57,292 bases of DNA from NCBI GenBank assembly GCA_011526095.1, contig WYBA01000156.1:1-57292 (forward strand). Reading direction: 5' to 3'. Origin of the DNA: Myxococcales bacterium (lineage in GTDB: Bacteria; Myxococcota_A; Polyangia; Haliangiales; Haliangiaceae). Shown one piece after another: positions 1 through 14,095 of the stretch. Position numbers and translations under genes: made by a program. The notes below the pieces were generated by a model that was not told the origin of the DNA, did not search any database, and saw only the letters and a list, made by a program, of their open reading frames with translations. Each line of letters opens with the position of its first letter. Positions within the stretch are counted from its first letter, which is position 1.

Positions 1-336
1 GGCGACGCGCCGCGCGCGCTGCGCACCCGCGCGGTCGCGCGCCTGCCGGCCGACACGCCGCCGTGGCGGCTCGTGCGCCGGGGCCCGCGCCGCGGCGCCG
101 GCCTGCTCGGCGACTACCACACCCGCGCCGACCGGCTCGCCCACGTCCGCCACGTCCTCGGTCCGGTATCCGGACACCTCGCGGCCGCCCAGCCCGACGC
201 GATCGTCGCCGACGCGCGCGAGGTCCACCTGCAGTGGGACGGCCTGCTCACCGACCCCGCGCGCCTCGGCCCGGCGCTCGACGTCCTGCGCGCGATCGTC
301 GCCGGCGACGCCACCGACGCCGGCCCCTACCGGTGA
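1..336 (+). CDS. Hypothetical protein, 3' part only (paralogue of the next gene)
   Basis: The reading frame is open from the first base of the window and stops at 336, so this is the C-terminal 111 residues of a longer protein whose start lies upstream. I do not recognise a family. It visibly resembles the end of the next gene: both carry a GDYH-x-RA segment, a (Q/T)WDG segment about 40-50 residues later and an identical GPYR C-terminus. The two are therefore tandem paralogues, 63 bp apart on the same strand. No membrane segment or signal is visible in this part. Function unknown; reality of the gene is supported by the shared motifs and by strong G/C use at third positions. Confidence 0.7.
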   Translation, partial: GDAPRALRTRAVARLPADTPPWRLVRRGPRRGAGLLGDYHTRADRLAHVRHVLGPVSGHLAAAQPDAIVADAREVHLQWDGLLTDPARLGPALDVLRAIVAGDATDAGPYR

Positions 337-399
337 CGCCCGCCGCCCGCGTTTCCGCTCCCGCTCCGCGCCGCGCGCGCCGTATGCTCCGACCGCCCC

Positions 400-1431
400 G
401 TGACCCCGCGCCGCGACCACACGCTCCTGCTCGGGCTCGCGACGCACTTCCCCGGCAGCAAGCTGCGCCACGGCGCGGCGCCGGTGCTCGACCTCGCGAT
501 CGACGGCGCGCGCGTCGAGGTCGGGCTGGTCACCGAGCCCGAGCTCGAGCTCGTCGTCTCGACGATCCCGGTCGACGGGTTCAGCCTCGCGCTGACGCCG
601 CGCCCGCGCCAGATGTCGCTGACGCCGCTGGTGCGCACCGCCGCGCGCCGCACCGTCCTCGACACCGCGCAGCAGGCGCTCACCGCCAGCGACTTCGACG
701 TGACCTCGAACGACGCCGCGCTCGCGCAGGTGTGGCTCGACGTGCCCGCGCGCGGCACGCTGCCGCTGGCGCTCCACCTCGTCGTCGACGAGGCGCCGGA
801 CCTGCCGCTCGCCGTGTCCGCCGGCCCGCCGATCGCCGTCGGCGACCGGTTCGTCAAGCTGCGCGTCGGCCGCGACCTCGACCTCGGCGACGTCGCGCGC
901 GCGGTGCGCGCCGGGTGGGCGCTCGCGTCGCGCCCGCTGCGCCTGGCGCGCGCCTGGACCCAGCTCGCCGCCCAGCTCGGCGGCCGCACCACCGCCGGCT
1001 GCTGGGACCTCGGCGATCAGTTCGCGGCGGTGTTCGAGCGCGGCGCGAGCACGGTCGAGGTCGACAACGTCCGCCGCCTGCGCGACGAGGCGCCCGAGGC
1101 GGCGCGGCTGCGCACCCGCGTCCGCGCGCGCCAGCTCGCGCTCACCCACGACTTCACCGCCCACCGCGTCGTCCCGCCCGACGCCGTCGACCCGCGCGCC
1201 GTCGGCGACTACCACCTGCGCGCCGCCGAGGCGCCCTCGGTCGCGCGCCGCCTCCACGCGCTCGCGCCGCTGCTCGAGGCCGCGGTCCCCGACGAGGTGT
1301 TCGCGCGCGGCGGCGAGATCAGCCTCACCTGGGACGGCATGGTCATGGTCCCCGGCCAGCTCGCCGCCGCGATCGACCTCGTCGCCCGCCTCGCCGCCGA
1401 CCGCGACGCCGCCGTGGGGCCGTACCGCTGA
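400..1431 (+). CDS. Hypothetical protein, tandem paralogue of the upstream gene
   Basis: 343 residues from a GTG start. The product is rich in Arg, Ala and Asp, looks soluble and cytoplasmic, and shows no signal peptide or transmembrane segment. I do not recognise the family. Its last ~115 residues align by eye with the truncated gene before it (GDYH-x-RA, TWDG, GPYR terminus), so the pair probably arose by duplication. No clear Shine-Dalgarno sequence precedes the GTG, so the start is uncertain. It lies just upstream of gyrA on the same strand, with about 100 bp between, and is probably unrelated to it functionally. Confidence 0.65.
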   Translation: MTPRRDHTLLLGLATHFPGSKLRHGAAPVLDLAIDGARVEVGLVTEPELELVVSTIPVDGFSLALTPRPRQMSLTPLVRTAARRTVLDTAQQALTASDFDVTSNDAALAQVWLDVPARGTLPLALHLVVDEAPDLPLAVSAGPPIAVGDRFVKLRVGRDLDLGDVARAVRAGWALASRPLRLARAWTQLAAQLGGRTTAGCWDLGDQFAAVFERGASTVEVDNVRRLRDEAPEAARLRTRVRARQLALTHDFTAHRVVPPDAVDPRAVGDYHLRAAEAPSVARRLHALAPLLEAAVPDEVFARGGEISLTWDGMVMVPGQLAAAIDLVARLAADRDAAVGPYR

Positions 1432-1534
1432 CCTCCGCCCGCGAGATCCCATCTCAAGCCATTGATATCGCAGAGGTCTTAGCCTCCCCGCGGCATTGAC
1501 TCGAACGCTCGCCGCGGGCTATCGAGGAGCGTCC

Positions 1535-4207
<2,673 letters not shown>

Positions 4208-4208
4208 C

Positions 4209-5522
4209 ATGGCGGCCCCCGACAGCGACGACCTCGCCCAGCCCGGCCCGGTGTCGCGCGCGCTGTTCGCGCGCGCGCAGCGGGTCATCCCCGGCGGCGT
4301 GAACTCGCCGGTGCGCGCCTGCCGCTCGGTCGGCGTCGACCCGCTGTTCATCGCCCAGGGCGACGGCCCCTACATCACCGACGCCGACGGCCGCCGCTAC
4401 ATCGACATGATCGGCAGCTGGGGCCCGCTGATCGTCGGCCACTCCCACCCGGTCCTGCTCGACGCGATCGCCGAGGCGATGTCCTACGGCACGACGTTCG
4501 GCGCCCCGACCGAGCTCGAGGTGCGGTTCGCCGAGACGCTGTGCGAGGCGCTGCCGTCGATGCAGAAGGTGCGCGCCGTGTCGTCGGGCACCGAGGCGAC
4601 GATGAGCGCGCTGCGCCTGGCGCGCGGGTTCACCGGCCGCGCCAAGATCGTCAAGATGGACGGCGGCTACCACGGCCACACCGACTGCCTGCTCGTCGCC
4701 GCCGGCTCCGGCGCGGCGACGCTCGGCATCCCCGGCTCGGCCGGCGTGCCCGAGGGCGCCGCGCGCGACACGCTCGTCGTCCCCTACAACGACCTCGACG
4801 CGCTGCGCGCGGTGATCGCCGCCCACGGCGACGACCTCGCCGCGGTGATCGTCGAGCCGGTCGCCGGCAACATGGGCCTCGTCGCGCCCGAGCCGGGCTA
4901 CCTCGAGGGCCTGCGCGCGCTGACCCAGCAGTGCGGCGCGTTGCTCATCTTCGACGAGGTCATCACCGGCTTCCGCGTCGGCTACGGCGGCGCGCAGGGT
5001 CACTACGGCGTCACGCCGGACCTCACCTGTGTCGGCAAGATCGTCGGCGGCGGCCTGCCCGCGGCGGCGTTCGGCGGCCGCGCCGACGTGATGGACCGGC
5101 TCGCCCCGCTCGGCCCCGTCTACCAGGCGGGCACGCTCAGCGGCAACCCGCTGGCGATGGCGGCCGGCCTGGCGATGCTCGACATCCTGCGCCGCCCCGG
5201 CACCTACGATCGCCTCGAGGTCCTCGGCGCGCGCCTCGGCGCCGGCCTGACCGCCGCGGCCCAGGCCGCCGGCGTCCCGCACGTGCTCAACCGCGTCGGC
5301 TCGGCGATGACCCTGTTCTTCTGCGACGGCCCGGTCCGCAGCTACGCCGACGCCCGGCGCGCCGACACCGCCCGCTACGCCCGGTTCTTCGCCGGGATGC
5401 GCGCCCGCGGCGTGTTCCTGCCGCCCAGCCAGTTCGAGGCGATGTTCGTGTCGCTGGCGTTCGACGAGGCGCTGGTCGACGAGGTCGTCGCCGCCGCGCG
5501 CGACGTCCTCGCCGCCGGCTGA
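4209..5522 (+). CDS. hemL: Glutamate-1-semialdehyde 2,1-aminomutase
   Basis: 437 residues. A PLP-dependent class III aminotransferase that converts glutamate-1-semialdehyde to 5-aminolevulinate in the C5 route of tetrapyrrole synthesis, in the cytoplasm. Visible family features are the N-terminal [10 protein letters not shown] segment, the SSGTEA phosphate-binding motif, GGYHGH, the FDEVITGFR cofactor-binding aspartate and the Schiff-base Lys277 in [11 protein letters not shown] 4209 is chosen because AAGGAGG lies 8 bp upstream inside the gyrA tail, and the ATG comes one base after the gyrA stop, so the two genes are probably cotranscribed and coupled. Length and motifs match the family. Confidence 0.96.
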   Translation: MAAPDSDDLAQPGPVSRALFARAQRVIPGGVNSPVRACRSVGVDPLFIAQGDGPYITDADGRRYIDMIGSWGPLIVGHSHPVLLDAIAEAMSYGTTFGAPTELEVRFAETLCEALPSMQKVRAVSSGTEATMSALRLARGFTGRAKIVKMDGGYHGHTDCLLVAAGSGAATLGIPGSAGVPEGAARDTLVVPYNDLDALRAVIAAHGDDLAAVIVEPVAGNMGLVAPEPGYLEGLRALTQQCGALLIFDEVITGFRVGYGGAQGHYGVTPDLTCVGKIVGGGLPAAAFGGRADVMDRLAPLGPVYQAGTLSGNPLAMAAGLAMLDILRRPGTYDRLEVLGARLGAGLTAAAQAAGVPHVLNRVGSAMTLFFCDGPVRSYADARRADTARYARFFAGMRARGVFLPPSQFEAMFVSLAFDEALVDEVVAAARDVLAAG

Positions 5523-5643
5523 TCCCGATCGGCGATGAGGGTGGCGCGCGGGAGCGGAGAGCGCGGGCGATTCCGCGCACTTGCCCTCGCGCGCGACCGA
5601 TTGCCGCAGGGGTGATCGCGGCCGCCGCGAGGCGTCGTATCCG

Positions 5644-5673
5644 TTGACCGCATCGGACCCAGCGTGGTACGAG
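5644..5673 (+). promoter_or_regulatory. Possible sigma-70 promoter of the atp F0 genes
   Basis: TTGACC (5644-5649) and TACGAG (5668-5673) are separated by 18 bp. The -35 box matches five of six consensus bases and the -10 box three. It lies about 17 bp before the start of the AtpZ-like gene, in an otherwise featureless 167-bp gap after hemL, so the leader would be very short. Weak evidence. Confidence 0.35.
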
Positions 5674-5689
5674 CGGGCGCTTTCCAGCG

Positions 5690-6079
5690 ATGACGCCTCC
5701 ATCTCGCAATAGCGACGTGATCCTGCGGCCTTCCGTGAAGAGCGGTCGGCCGGGCGGGGACAGCGGCGCGCGGGTGGCGGGCGACGTCGCGACCAAGACG
5801 CGGGACGTCTACCGCTCGCTCTCGGCCACGTCGATCGGCCTGGAGATGGGCATCTCCGTCATCCTCGGCCTGTTCTTCGGCCGCTGGCTCGACGGCAAGC
5901 TCGGCACCGAGCCGTGGATGCTCATCCTGTTCTGCGCCATCGGCATGGCCGCCGGGATGAAGGGCGTGTTCCGCGCGATGCGCGACGCCGATCGGATCGC
6001 CGACGAGAACGAGCGCCGCGACGCCGCCGAGGCCGCGGACGCCGCGCGCGCGAAGGCCCTGAAGGAGGCCGCGCGATGA
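5690..6079 (+). CDS. atpZ: AtpZ/AtpI-family F0F1 ATP synthase accessory membrane protein
   Basis: 129 residues. After an approximately 45-residue polar N-terminus there are two closely spaced hydrophobic helices (about residues 48-64 and 71-90) joined by a short GRWLDGKLGTEP-type loop, characteristic of the AtpZ subfamily encoded at the head of many atp operons. These small proteins are implicated in F0 assembly and possibly Mg2+ supply. The C-terminus is a charged Ala/Glu/Arg-rich stretch likely to be helical. It overlaps the following atpI by 4 bp (ATGA), so the two are translationally coupled. The start is the first ATG of the frame; an internal later start would remove some of the polar leader. 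Confidence 0.82.
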   Translation: MTPPSRNSDVILRPSVKSGRPGGDSGARVAGDVATKTRDVYRSLSATSIGLEMGISVILGLFFGRWLDGKLGTEPWMLILFCAIGMAAGMKGVFRAMRDADRIADENERRDAAEAADAARAKALKEAAR

Positions 6080-6486
6080 CGCCCGGCAGCCTCGTCCGGA
6101 TCGAGCGCCTCAACTACGCGCTCGGCGGCGTGCTCGTGATCGCCGGCGCGCTCACCCAGCCGCAGCCGCGCGCCCTCGGCGTCGCGGTCGGCGTGCTCCT
6201 CACCTGCCTCAACTTCGCCCTGCTCCGCCGCGTCGTCACGAAGATGACCGACCAGGCGGCCAAGGGCGGGGACTCGTCGCGCGGCGCGCTGCTCATCCTG
6301 CCCAAGATGCTGGGCCTGATGGTCGCGGTCGTGCTGAGCCTGTGGCTCCTCCCGATCGACCCGATGGCCTTCGCCATCGGCTACTCGGTGTTCGTCGCGT
6401 CGATCTTCATCGAGGTCATCCTGGCCGCGATCCTCCCCGCTCCCGCGCCGAGCCCGGCGTCGGAGCCCGATCATCTGAATGACTGA
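6076..6486 (+). CDS. atpI: ATP synthase subunit I (AtpI)
   Basis: 136 residues with about four hydrophobic segments (roughly 15-33, 37-52, 75-92 and 97-118), matching the ATP synthase I chain family, a membrane chaperone helping c-ring assembly. ATG 6076 overlaps the AtpZ stop codon as ATGA and has AAGGAGG at 6062-6068, so it is preferred over longer versions of the frame. Eight bases separate it from atpB. Its position between atpZ and atpB is the standard one, which supports the call more than the sequence does, as this family is poorly conserved. Confidence 0.82.
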   Translation: MTPGSLVRIERLNYALGGVLVIAGALTQPQPRALGVAVGVLLTCLNFALLRRVVTKMTDQAAKGGDSSRGALLILPKMLGLMVAVVLSLWLLPIDPMAFAIGYSVFVASIFIEVILAAILPAPAPSPASEPDHLND

Positions 6487-6494
6487 GCTGAACC

Positions 6495-7274
6495 ATGGGT
6501 GAGCACGGAACCTGGCTCGACTTCCTGAACCGCTTCTCCTGGTGGCAGGACCTCAACCACACCGCGGGCGAGCACCTCGGCCGCGGGTGGAAGTTCATGA
6601 TGTTCCAGGAGAGCCACTTCACGCTGACCCACGTGCTGATCACGATGATCGTGCTCGGCTTCGTGATCTTCGGCGCGATGAAGTTCCGCGCGGGCCTCGC
6701 CACCGCGGACGGCGGCATGGTCCCGCCGCGCCGGATGAACATCCGCAACTTCTTCGAGATGATGACCGAGGGCGTCTACGGGATGGTCGAGGGCGCGATG
6801 GGCGAGCACAACGCCAAGCGCTTCTTCCCGCTCGTCGGCACGCTGTGGTTCTTCATCCTGTTCGGCAACCTGATCGGCCTGCTGCCCGGGTTCGTGTCGA
6901 GCAACGACACCGTCAAGACCAACCTCGCCCTCGCCGGCGTGGTCTTCGTCCTCACCCACTACTACGGCATCAAGGAGCACGGCGTCGGCGCGTACCTCAA
7001 GCACTTCGCCGGCCCGGTCCCGGCGCTGGCGCCGCTGATGGTCCCGATCGAGCTCGTCTCGCACATCGCCCGCCCGCTGTCGCTGACGTTCCGGCTCCTG
7101 GGCAACATGGTGGCGGACCACAAGGTCCTCTTCACCTTCACCACGCTGTTCCCGTTCCTCGTCCCGCTGCCGTTCTACCTGCTCGGCCTGCTGGTCTGCC
7201 TCGTCCAGGCGCTCGTGTTCTGCACGCTGACGATGGTCTACCTCGGCATGGCGGTGGAGCACGAAGAGCACTGA
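6495..7274 (+). CDS. atpB: ATP synthase F0 subunit a
   Basis: 259 residues, integral inner-membrane stator subunit that forms the ion half-channels against the c ring. It has five to six hydrophobic helices. The essential arginine is Arg200 in the conserved SLTFRLLGNM segment, and the LFGNLIGLLPG segment of the family is present at about residues 122-132. Length is typical. It sits between atpI and atpE. No atpF/H/A/G/D follow atpE in this window, so the peripheral stalk and F1 genes must lie elsewhere, a split seen in several deltaproteobacterial groups. Confidence 0.95.
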   Translation: MGEHGTWLDFLNRFSWWQDLNHTAGEHLGRGWKFMMFQESHFTLTHVLITMIVLGFVIFGAMKFRAGLATADGGMVPPRRMNIRNFFEMMTEGVYGMVEGAMGEHNAKRFFPLVGTLWFFILFGNLIGLLPGFVSSNDTVKTNLALAGVVFVLTHYYGIKEHGVGAYLKHFAGPVPALAPLMVPIELVSHIARPLSLTFRLLGNMVADHKVLFTFTTLFPFLVPLPFYLLGLLVCLVQALVFCTLTMVYLGMAVEHEEH

Positions 7275-7298
7275 ACCGATCCCAGGCCGTCGGGGCGC

Positions 7299-7327
7299 TT
7301 TACACCGCGCTCCGATTGAGATAAGTT
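7299..7327 (+). promoter_or_regulatory. Possible extra promoter in front of atpE
   Basis: TTTACA (7299-7304) is followed after 15-17 bp by an A/T-rich GATAAGTT stretch in a 103-bp gap between atpB and atpE. An internal promoter would fit the need for many c subunits per complex. The boxes are imperfect and the call is tentative. Confidence 0.33.
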
Positions 7328-7377
7328 ACCCGCGCCTCGCGCGAACCACCCAGACGAAGAAGGAAGAGAGAAACCCC

Positions 7378-7710
7378 ATGAAGCGCTCCATCAAGATCTC
7401 CCTGTCGATGATGACCACCCTGGTGGTCCTCGGCTTCTCGAACATCGCGTTCGCGCAGGACGCCAAGGCGATGGCCGTCGCCCAGAACTCGGGCTGGATC
7501 GCCCTCGCCGCCGGCCTCGGCCTCGGCATCGCCGCCCTCGGCGGCGCGCTCGGTCAGGGCCGCGCCGCGGCCACCGCGCTCGACGGCATCGCCCGCAACC
7601 CCGGCGCCGCCGACAAGATCCGCGGCCCGATGATTCTCGGTCTCGCCCTCATCGAGTCGCTGGTGATCTACTCGCTGATCATCGCGTTCCTCCTCCTCGG
7701 CAAGATCTGA
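7378..7710 (+). CDS. atpE: ATP synthase F0 subunit c with signal-peptide leader
   Basis: 110 residues. The c subunit forms the rotating ring of F0. The first ~26 residues look like a cleavable signal peptide (basic start, hydrophobic core, AFA-Q cleavage site), followed by the usual two-helix hairpin with the polar loop ARNP. The ion-binding carboxylate is Glu93 in helix 2. Gln60 in helix 1, Ser94 next to the carboxylate and Tyr98 five residues after it match, at the same spacing, the Na+-liganding set known from Ilyobacter-type c rings, so Na+ coupling is possible. A Shine-Dalgarno GGAAGAGAG precedes the ATG. A terminator-like hairpin follows. Confidence 0.93.
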   Translation: MKRSIKISLSMMTTLVVLGFSNIAFAQDAKAMAVAQNSGWIALAAGLGLGIAALGGALGQGRAAATALDGIARNPGAADKIRGPMILGLALIESLVIYSLIIAFLLLGKI

Positions 7711-7742
7711 ATCCCGGCGCGCGCGAGGCGCTAGCCAGAGGG

Positions 7743-7800
7743 GCCCCCGTGTCCCGGCCGTCCACGTGGACGCCCGGACGACCCGGGGGCTCGTCGTTTT
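7743..7800 (+). terminator. Rho-independent terminator after atpE
   Basis: GCCCCCG at 7743-7749 pairs with CGGGGGC at 7784-7790. The enclosed sequence has its own perfect 12-bp palindrome (GTCCACGTGGAC, 7759-7770). The stem is followed within 6 bases by TTTT. This would end the atp transcript before the next gene. Confidence 0.6.
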
Positions 7801-7855
7801 CGGCGGTTTCTTGCTCCCGCCGCCGCGTCCGTGGGACCCTCCGGGAGCCCGCTTC

Positions 7856-8362
7856 ATGTCCGACGACGACGACAAGCCCAAGCCGCTCGAGCTCGCCGGC
7901 AAGAGCACGGCCGAGATCCTCGCCCAGGTCGACATCTTCAGCGGCCTGGGGCCCCAGCCGCTCAAGCGGGTGGTCCACATCGGCCTCGAGGAGCAGTACA
8001 AGACCGGCGCCCAGGTGTTCGCCGAGGGCGACGCCGGCGACAAGTTCTTCCTGATCCTGGAAGGCGCCGTCCGCATCACGCGGTTCGTCCCCGGGATGGG
8101 CGAGGAGGCGCTCGCGGTGCTGCGCCCCGGCGCGTACTTCGGCGAGATGTCGCTGATCGACGACGCGCCCCGCTCCGCCACCGCGGTCGCCCACGAGAAG
8201 TGCCGGCTGTTCGTGATCAACCGGCGCGACCTCGAGGACCTGCTGTTCGTCGACCGCGACCTCGCCTACGAGCTGCTGTGGAACTTCGTCCGCACCCTGT
8301 CGCGGCGGCTGCGCGCCACCAACGACAAGATGACGTTCCTGGCCACGACCTCGAAGTTCTGA
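7856..8362 (+). CDS. Single-domain cyclic-nucleotide-binding (Crp/cNMP) protein
   Basis: 168 residues. A cNMP-binding beta-barrel covers about residues 25-140. The phosphate-binding cassette GEMSLIDDAPRSATA is at residues 96-110 with its Arg106. No helix-turn-helix or kinase domain follows; the protein ends in a short helical tail, so it is a stand-alone sensor or partner protein rather than a Crp-type regulator. An in-frame start at 7766 falls inside the atpE terminator and adds low-complexity sequence, so ATG 7856 is preferred. Ligand and partner are unknown. Confidence 0.83.
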   Translation: MSDDDDKPKPLELAGKSTAEILAQVDIFSGLGPQPLKRVVHIGLEEQYKTGAQVFAEGDAGDKFFLILEGAVRITRFVPGMGEEALAVLRPGAYFGEMSLIDDAPRSATAVAHEKCRLFVINRRDLEDLLFVDRDLAYELLWNFVRTLSRRLRATNDKMTFLATTSKF

Positions 8363-8386
8363 GCGCGCCGCGCTAGCCTCGTACGC

Positions 8387-8962
8387 GTGCGCCCCGCCGC
8401 CCTGCTCGTCGCCGCGACCGCGCTCGGCGCCGCCGTCGTGGCGGCCCCGGCCGCGGCGCGCGCGCAGGACCCGCCGGACGGCCGCATGGCCCTCGTGCTC
8501 GGCGTCCAGACCGGGACCGGCGCCGTCGCCAGCGACTACGGCATCGGCCACCTGATCGGTGTCGAGGCCGCGTACCAGCCGATGGCCGAAGGCCAGCGGC
8601 TCGGCTTCGACGTCCACTGGACCGTGCTGTTCGGCGGCTTCGAGTGGCCGCTCGGCCTCGGCAGCGACGCCGCGTCGCTCACCGGCGGCGTCGAGACCGT
8701 CCACCTGCAGCTCGGCGGGCGCGTCCGCGTCCCGCTGCGCCAGCGCGCGACGATCGGCTACCTCGGCCTGGGCGCGTCGCTGCTGCGCAGCAACGAGCCG
8801 CTGCCGCCCGATCCCGCGCGCGGCTACCTCGGCGGCTACGTCGGGCTCGGCGTCCAGCTCGAGGCCGCCGGCCTGACCCTGTCGACCGAGGTCCGGCGCG
8901 ACATGATCCTCGACGGGCCGGCGCTCTTGTCGTTCGTCATCGGCGTCGGCTTCGGCGTGTAG
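8387..8962 (+). CDS. Secreted beta-barrel-like outer-membrane protein, hypothetical
   Basis: 191 residues from a GTG start. Residues 1-25 are an Ala-rich signal peptide ending ARA-Q. The mature part alternates short hydrophobic and glycine-rich strands and ends in a run of strands finishing at FGV, as expected of a small outer-membrane beta-barrel. I cannot name a family. It begins 24 bp after the cNMP gene on the same strand, and its last 26 bp overlap the end of moaC on the opposite strand, so the two transcripts converge. Confidence 0.68.
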   Translation: MRPAALLVAATALGAAVVAAPAAARAQDPPDGRMALVLGVQTGTGAVASDYGIGHLIGVEAAYQPMAEGQRLGFDVHWTVLFGGFEWPLGLGSDAASLTGGVETVHLQLGGRVRVPLRQRATIGYLGLGASLLRSNEPLPPDPARGYLGGYVGLGVQLEAAGLTLSTEVRRDMILDGPALLSFVIGVGFGV

Positions 8963-9518
8963 CCGCGGCGCCGGCGCGCGCCGGGGTCCGGGGCGTCCGG
9001 ACCCAGACGCCCGACTTGCCGCCGCGCTTCTCCTCGAGCTGCACCCGCGCGATCACCATCCCGCGATCGACCGCCTTGCACATGTCGTAGACGGTCAGCG
9101 CCGCGACGCTCACCGCCGTCAGCGCCTCCATCTCGACGCCCGTGCGGTCGAACGCGCGCACCCGCGCGCGGATCGCCACGCGGTCGCCCTTCACCGCGAG
9201 GTCGACGTCGACCCCGGTCACGCGCAGCGGGTGGCACAGCGGGATCAGCTCCGCCGACCGCTTCACCGCGCCGATCCCGGCGAGCCGCGCGACCGCCAGC
9301 ACGTCGCCCTTCTTGACCTGCCCCGCCGCGATCCGGCGCGCCGTCGCCCGCGCCATCACCACCTCGCCCGAGGCCACCGCCTCGCGCGCGGTCTCGGGCT
9401 TCGCGCCGACCTCGACCATGCGGGCCGCGCCCGCCGCGTCGAAGTGGGTCAGCCCGTCGAGGCCGCGGTCCGCGGGCTCGGCGCCCGCCGCCGCGCCGCG
9501 CTTGCGCCGCGCCGCCAC
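8937..9518 (-). CDS. moaC: Cyclic pyranopterin monophosphate synthase
   Basis: 193 residues from a GTG start. MoaC converts the 3',8-cyclo-GTP made by MoaA into cyclic pyranopterin monophosphate in molybdenum cofactor synthesis. Conserved motifs include [15 protein letters not shown] near the N-terminus, the [13 protein letters not shown] active-site segment and [21 protein letters not shown] with the catalytic Asp and Lys. The N-terminal 22 residues and the Arg-rich C-terminus extend beyond the usual core. It follows glmS by 2 bp, so it is probably in the same transcript. No other moa gene is in the window. Confidence 0.94.
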   Translation of the reverse strand: MAARRKRGAAAGAEPADRGLDGLTHFDAAGAARMVEVGAKPETAREAVASGEVVMARATARRIAAGQVKKGDVLAVARLAGIGAVKRSAELIPLCHPLRVTGVDVDLAVKGDRVAIRARVRAFDRTGVEMEALTAVSVAALTVYDMCKAVDRGMVIARVQLEEKRGGKSGVWVRTPRTPARAGAAATRRSRRR

Positions 9519-9520
9519 GG

Positions 9521-11344
<1,824 letters not shown>

Positions 11345-11346
11345 GA

Positions 11347-11598
11347 TCAGCCCTCGTCCGAGTCAGCGGTGTCGTCAGCGTCGTCGTCGTCGTCCGCGTC
11401 GCTGTCGTCCGCGTCGTCCGCGTCCGTGTCCTCGTCCTCGGGCTCCTCCTCCTCGGGCGGCTGGAACTCGTAGATCGGGTGGTCGACGGGCACCTTGCCG
11501 CCCGCGCCGCCACCGCAACCCACGGCCAGCAGCGACAGGCTCACCAGCCCGAACAGGATCGCGCCGAGGCGCGTCGAGGACATGCGAGTTTCGGTCAT
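11347..11598 (-). CDS. Small acidic lipoprotein
   Basis: 83 residues. A lipobox LLAVGC at about residues 23-28 marks Cys28 for lipidation, so the mature protein is anchored to a membrane. After a short Gly/Pro segment the rest is almost entirely Asp, Glu and Ala. I know no function for such a low-complexity tail; surface-exposed metal binding or spacing are possible. GGAG lies about 10 bp upstream of ATG 11598; a second ATG at 11586 is also possible. The gene ends 2 bp before glmS. Confidence 0.7.
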   Translation of the reverse strand: MTETRMSSTRLGAILFGLVSLSLLAVGCGGGAGGKVPVDHPIYEFQPPEEEEPEDEDTDADDADDSDADDDDDADDTADSDEG

Positions 11599-11765
11599 GA
11601 GGATGATCTCCAGCGCGCCACGCTATCACCGCAACCCGCCGGACTCAAACGACCTTCGGGCCTTCCGAGCAACCGAGGGGCCAGGGGCCCGGCCAGGCCC
11701 CCGCTCGTCTCGACGCGCTTGAACTCCGAAGCACCCGAGCCCCTTCGTCCCCCAAGCCCCCGCTC

Positions 11766-11809
11766 GTCCTGAGCAGGGCCGAGCGCCAGCGAGGCCCGTG
11801 TCGAAGGAC
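11766..11809. repeat. REP-like imperfect hairpin upstream of the tRNA gene
   Basis: GTCCTGAGC...CGAAGGAC forms an imperfect 44-nt hairpin with matching outer (GTCCT/AGGAC) and inner (GGGCC/GGCCC) arms. The end sequences resemble a short dispersed element common in many high-GC genomes. It sits in the 324-bp gap between the lipoprotein gene and the tRNA. Apart from this and the tRNA promoter I see no gene in that gap. Confidence 0.4.
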
Positions 11810-11870
11810 GCTGACAGTCATCGGCGCCTCCCCCCGCAGCCGATCACCGCGGCGTTTTCCATCCACCGGC

Positions 11871-11899
11871 TTGACACCGCGCGCGTGCCTCGCTAGAAA
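11871..11899 (+). promoter_or_regulatory. Promoter of tRNA-Gly
   Basis: A perfect TTGACA (11871-11876) is followed after 17 bp by TAGAAA (11894-11899, four of six consensus). Transcription would begin near 11906, about 17 bases before the mature tRNA 5' end. This is the best sigma-70-type promoter in the window. Confidence 0.72.
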
Positions 11900-11922
11900 C
11901 CCTTCCCACAAGACGCTCCGTT

Positions 11923-13325
<1,403 letters not shown>

Positions 13326-13391
13326 CGTTGGCTCTCCATCCCCAAACGCGATCGAGACGTACGAGATTCCTGCCAGGGTCGCACGCGAGGG

Positions 13392-13733
13392 CTAGCTTCC
13401 CACCCTCGCCGCGAGGCCATCAAGGCCGTCGCCCGGCTCGTCTCCCCGAGATCGCGCCAGCGCCCGGATCCGGGCGATCGACGCCTCCGTCGGCGTCGGC
13501 CGCGCCCGCGTGGCGCCCTCCTCGGCGACGGCCGGCGCCGCGATCACCTGCCCCCGCATCCACCGCTCGACATCCTCGAGCGCGTAGACGAACGAGCGGC
13601 CACGCCTCCCGCACGGCCGAACGTGCCGGCGGATCGTCCACGGCGACGTGTCGGCGTAGTCGGCCGCGACCCTCGCCGTCATGAAGCGCGGCCAAGCGCG
13701 CGGCGCGCGGTCACTCGCCTCCCGGTCCTTCAC
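13392..13733 (-). CDS. Excisionase-like helix-turn-helix DNA-binding protein
   Basis: 113 residues. The central part (TARVAADYADTSPWTIRRHV, then ...GRSFVYALEDVERWMRG) has the form of an AlpA/excisionase-type winged helix: a short helix-turn-helix followed by a wing and a helix ending in a Trp. Next to an integrase this suggests a recombination directionality factor or a small repressor. GTG 13733 is chosen because it overlaps the stop of the upstream gene as GTGA and has GGAGGA 6 bp before it; ATG 13682 would leave only the core. A longer frame up to 13979 is low-complexity and overlaps the upstream gene, so I reject it. Confidence 0.65.
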   Translation of the reverse strand: MKDREASDRAPRAWPRFMTARVAADYADTSPWTIRRHVRPCGRRGRSFVYALEDVERWMRGQVIAAPAVAEEGATRARPTPTEASIARIRALARSRGDEPGDGLDGLAARVGS

Positions 13734-14059
13734 GGCTTCCTCCGCCCCGCCGCCGACCTCGGCGGCGGCTGCACGAACGCGATACGCAGCGGCGCCGCCG
13801 CGGGCTTCGCGCTCGGCGCCGGCATCGCCGGTTTCTCCGCGATCGCAGAGAGCCGCGCGATCAGCAGGTCGAGCGCCTGGTCGGGCGAGATGCCGGCGAG
13901 CGGCCCCGGTGCCGGCGCGCCCGCGAGCGCGATCGCCTTCCCGGTCTCGGCCTCGAGCGCGGCAAGGATCGTCCGACACGCCAGCGCGCCAGCCGCCTTT
14001 TGCTCGGGCGTTGAACCGTCGCTGACGGAAACGCGGATGGACTCGAGCAACTCCTGCAT
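13730..14059 (-). CDS. Hypothetical protein, Ala/Pro-rich
   Basis: 109 residues, not recognised. The N-terminal ~85 residues are predicted helical with heptad-like leucines (SPDQALDLLIARLSAI); the C-terminal part is Pro/Ala-rich and basic. ATG 14059 has GAGGAG 7 bp upstream. The stop overlaps the start of the helix-turn-helix gene by 4 bp, so the two are coupled. It is divergent from the HEPN-like gene 36 bp away, so the promoters must share this short gap. Confidence 0.55.
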   Translation of the reverse strand: MQELLESIRVSVSDGSTPEQKAAGALACRTILAALEAETGKAIALAGAPAPGPLAGISPDQALDLLIARLSAIAEKPAMPAPSAKPAAAPLRIAFVQPPPRSAAGRRKP

Positions 14060-14095
14060 CGTTGTACTCCTCGATGTTGGTTACGATCGCGCCCG

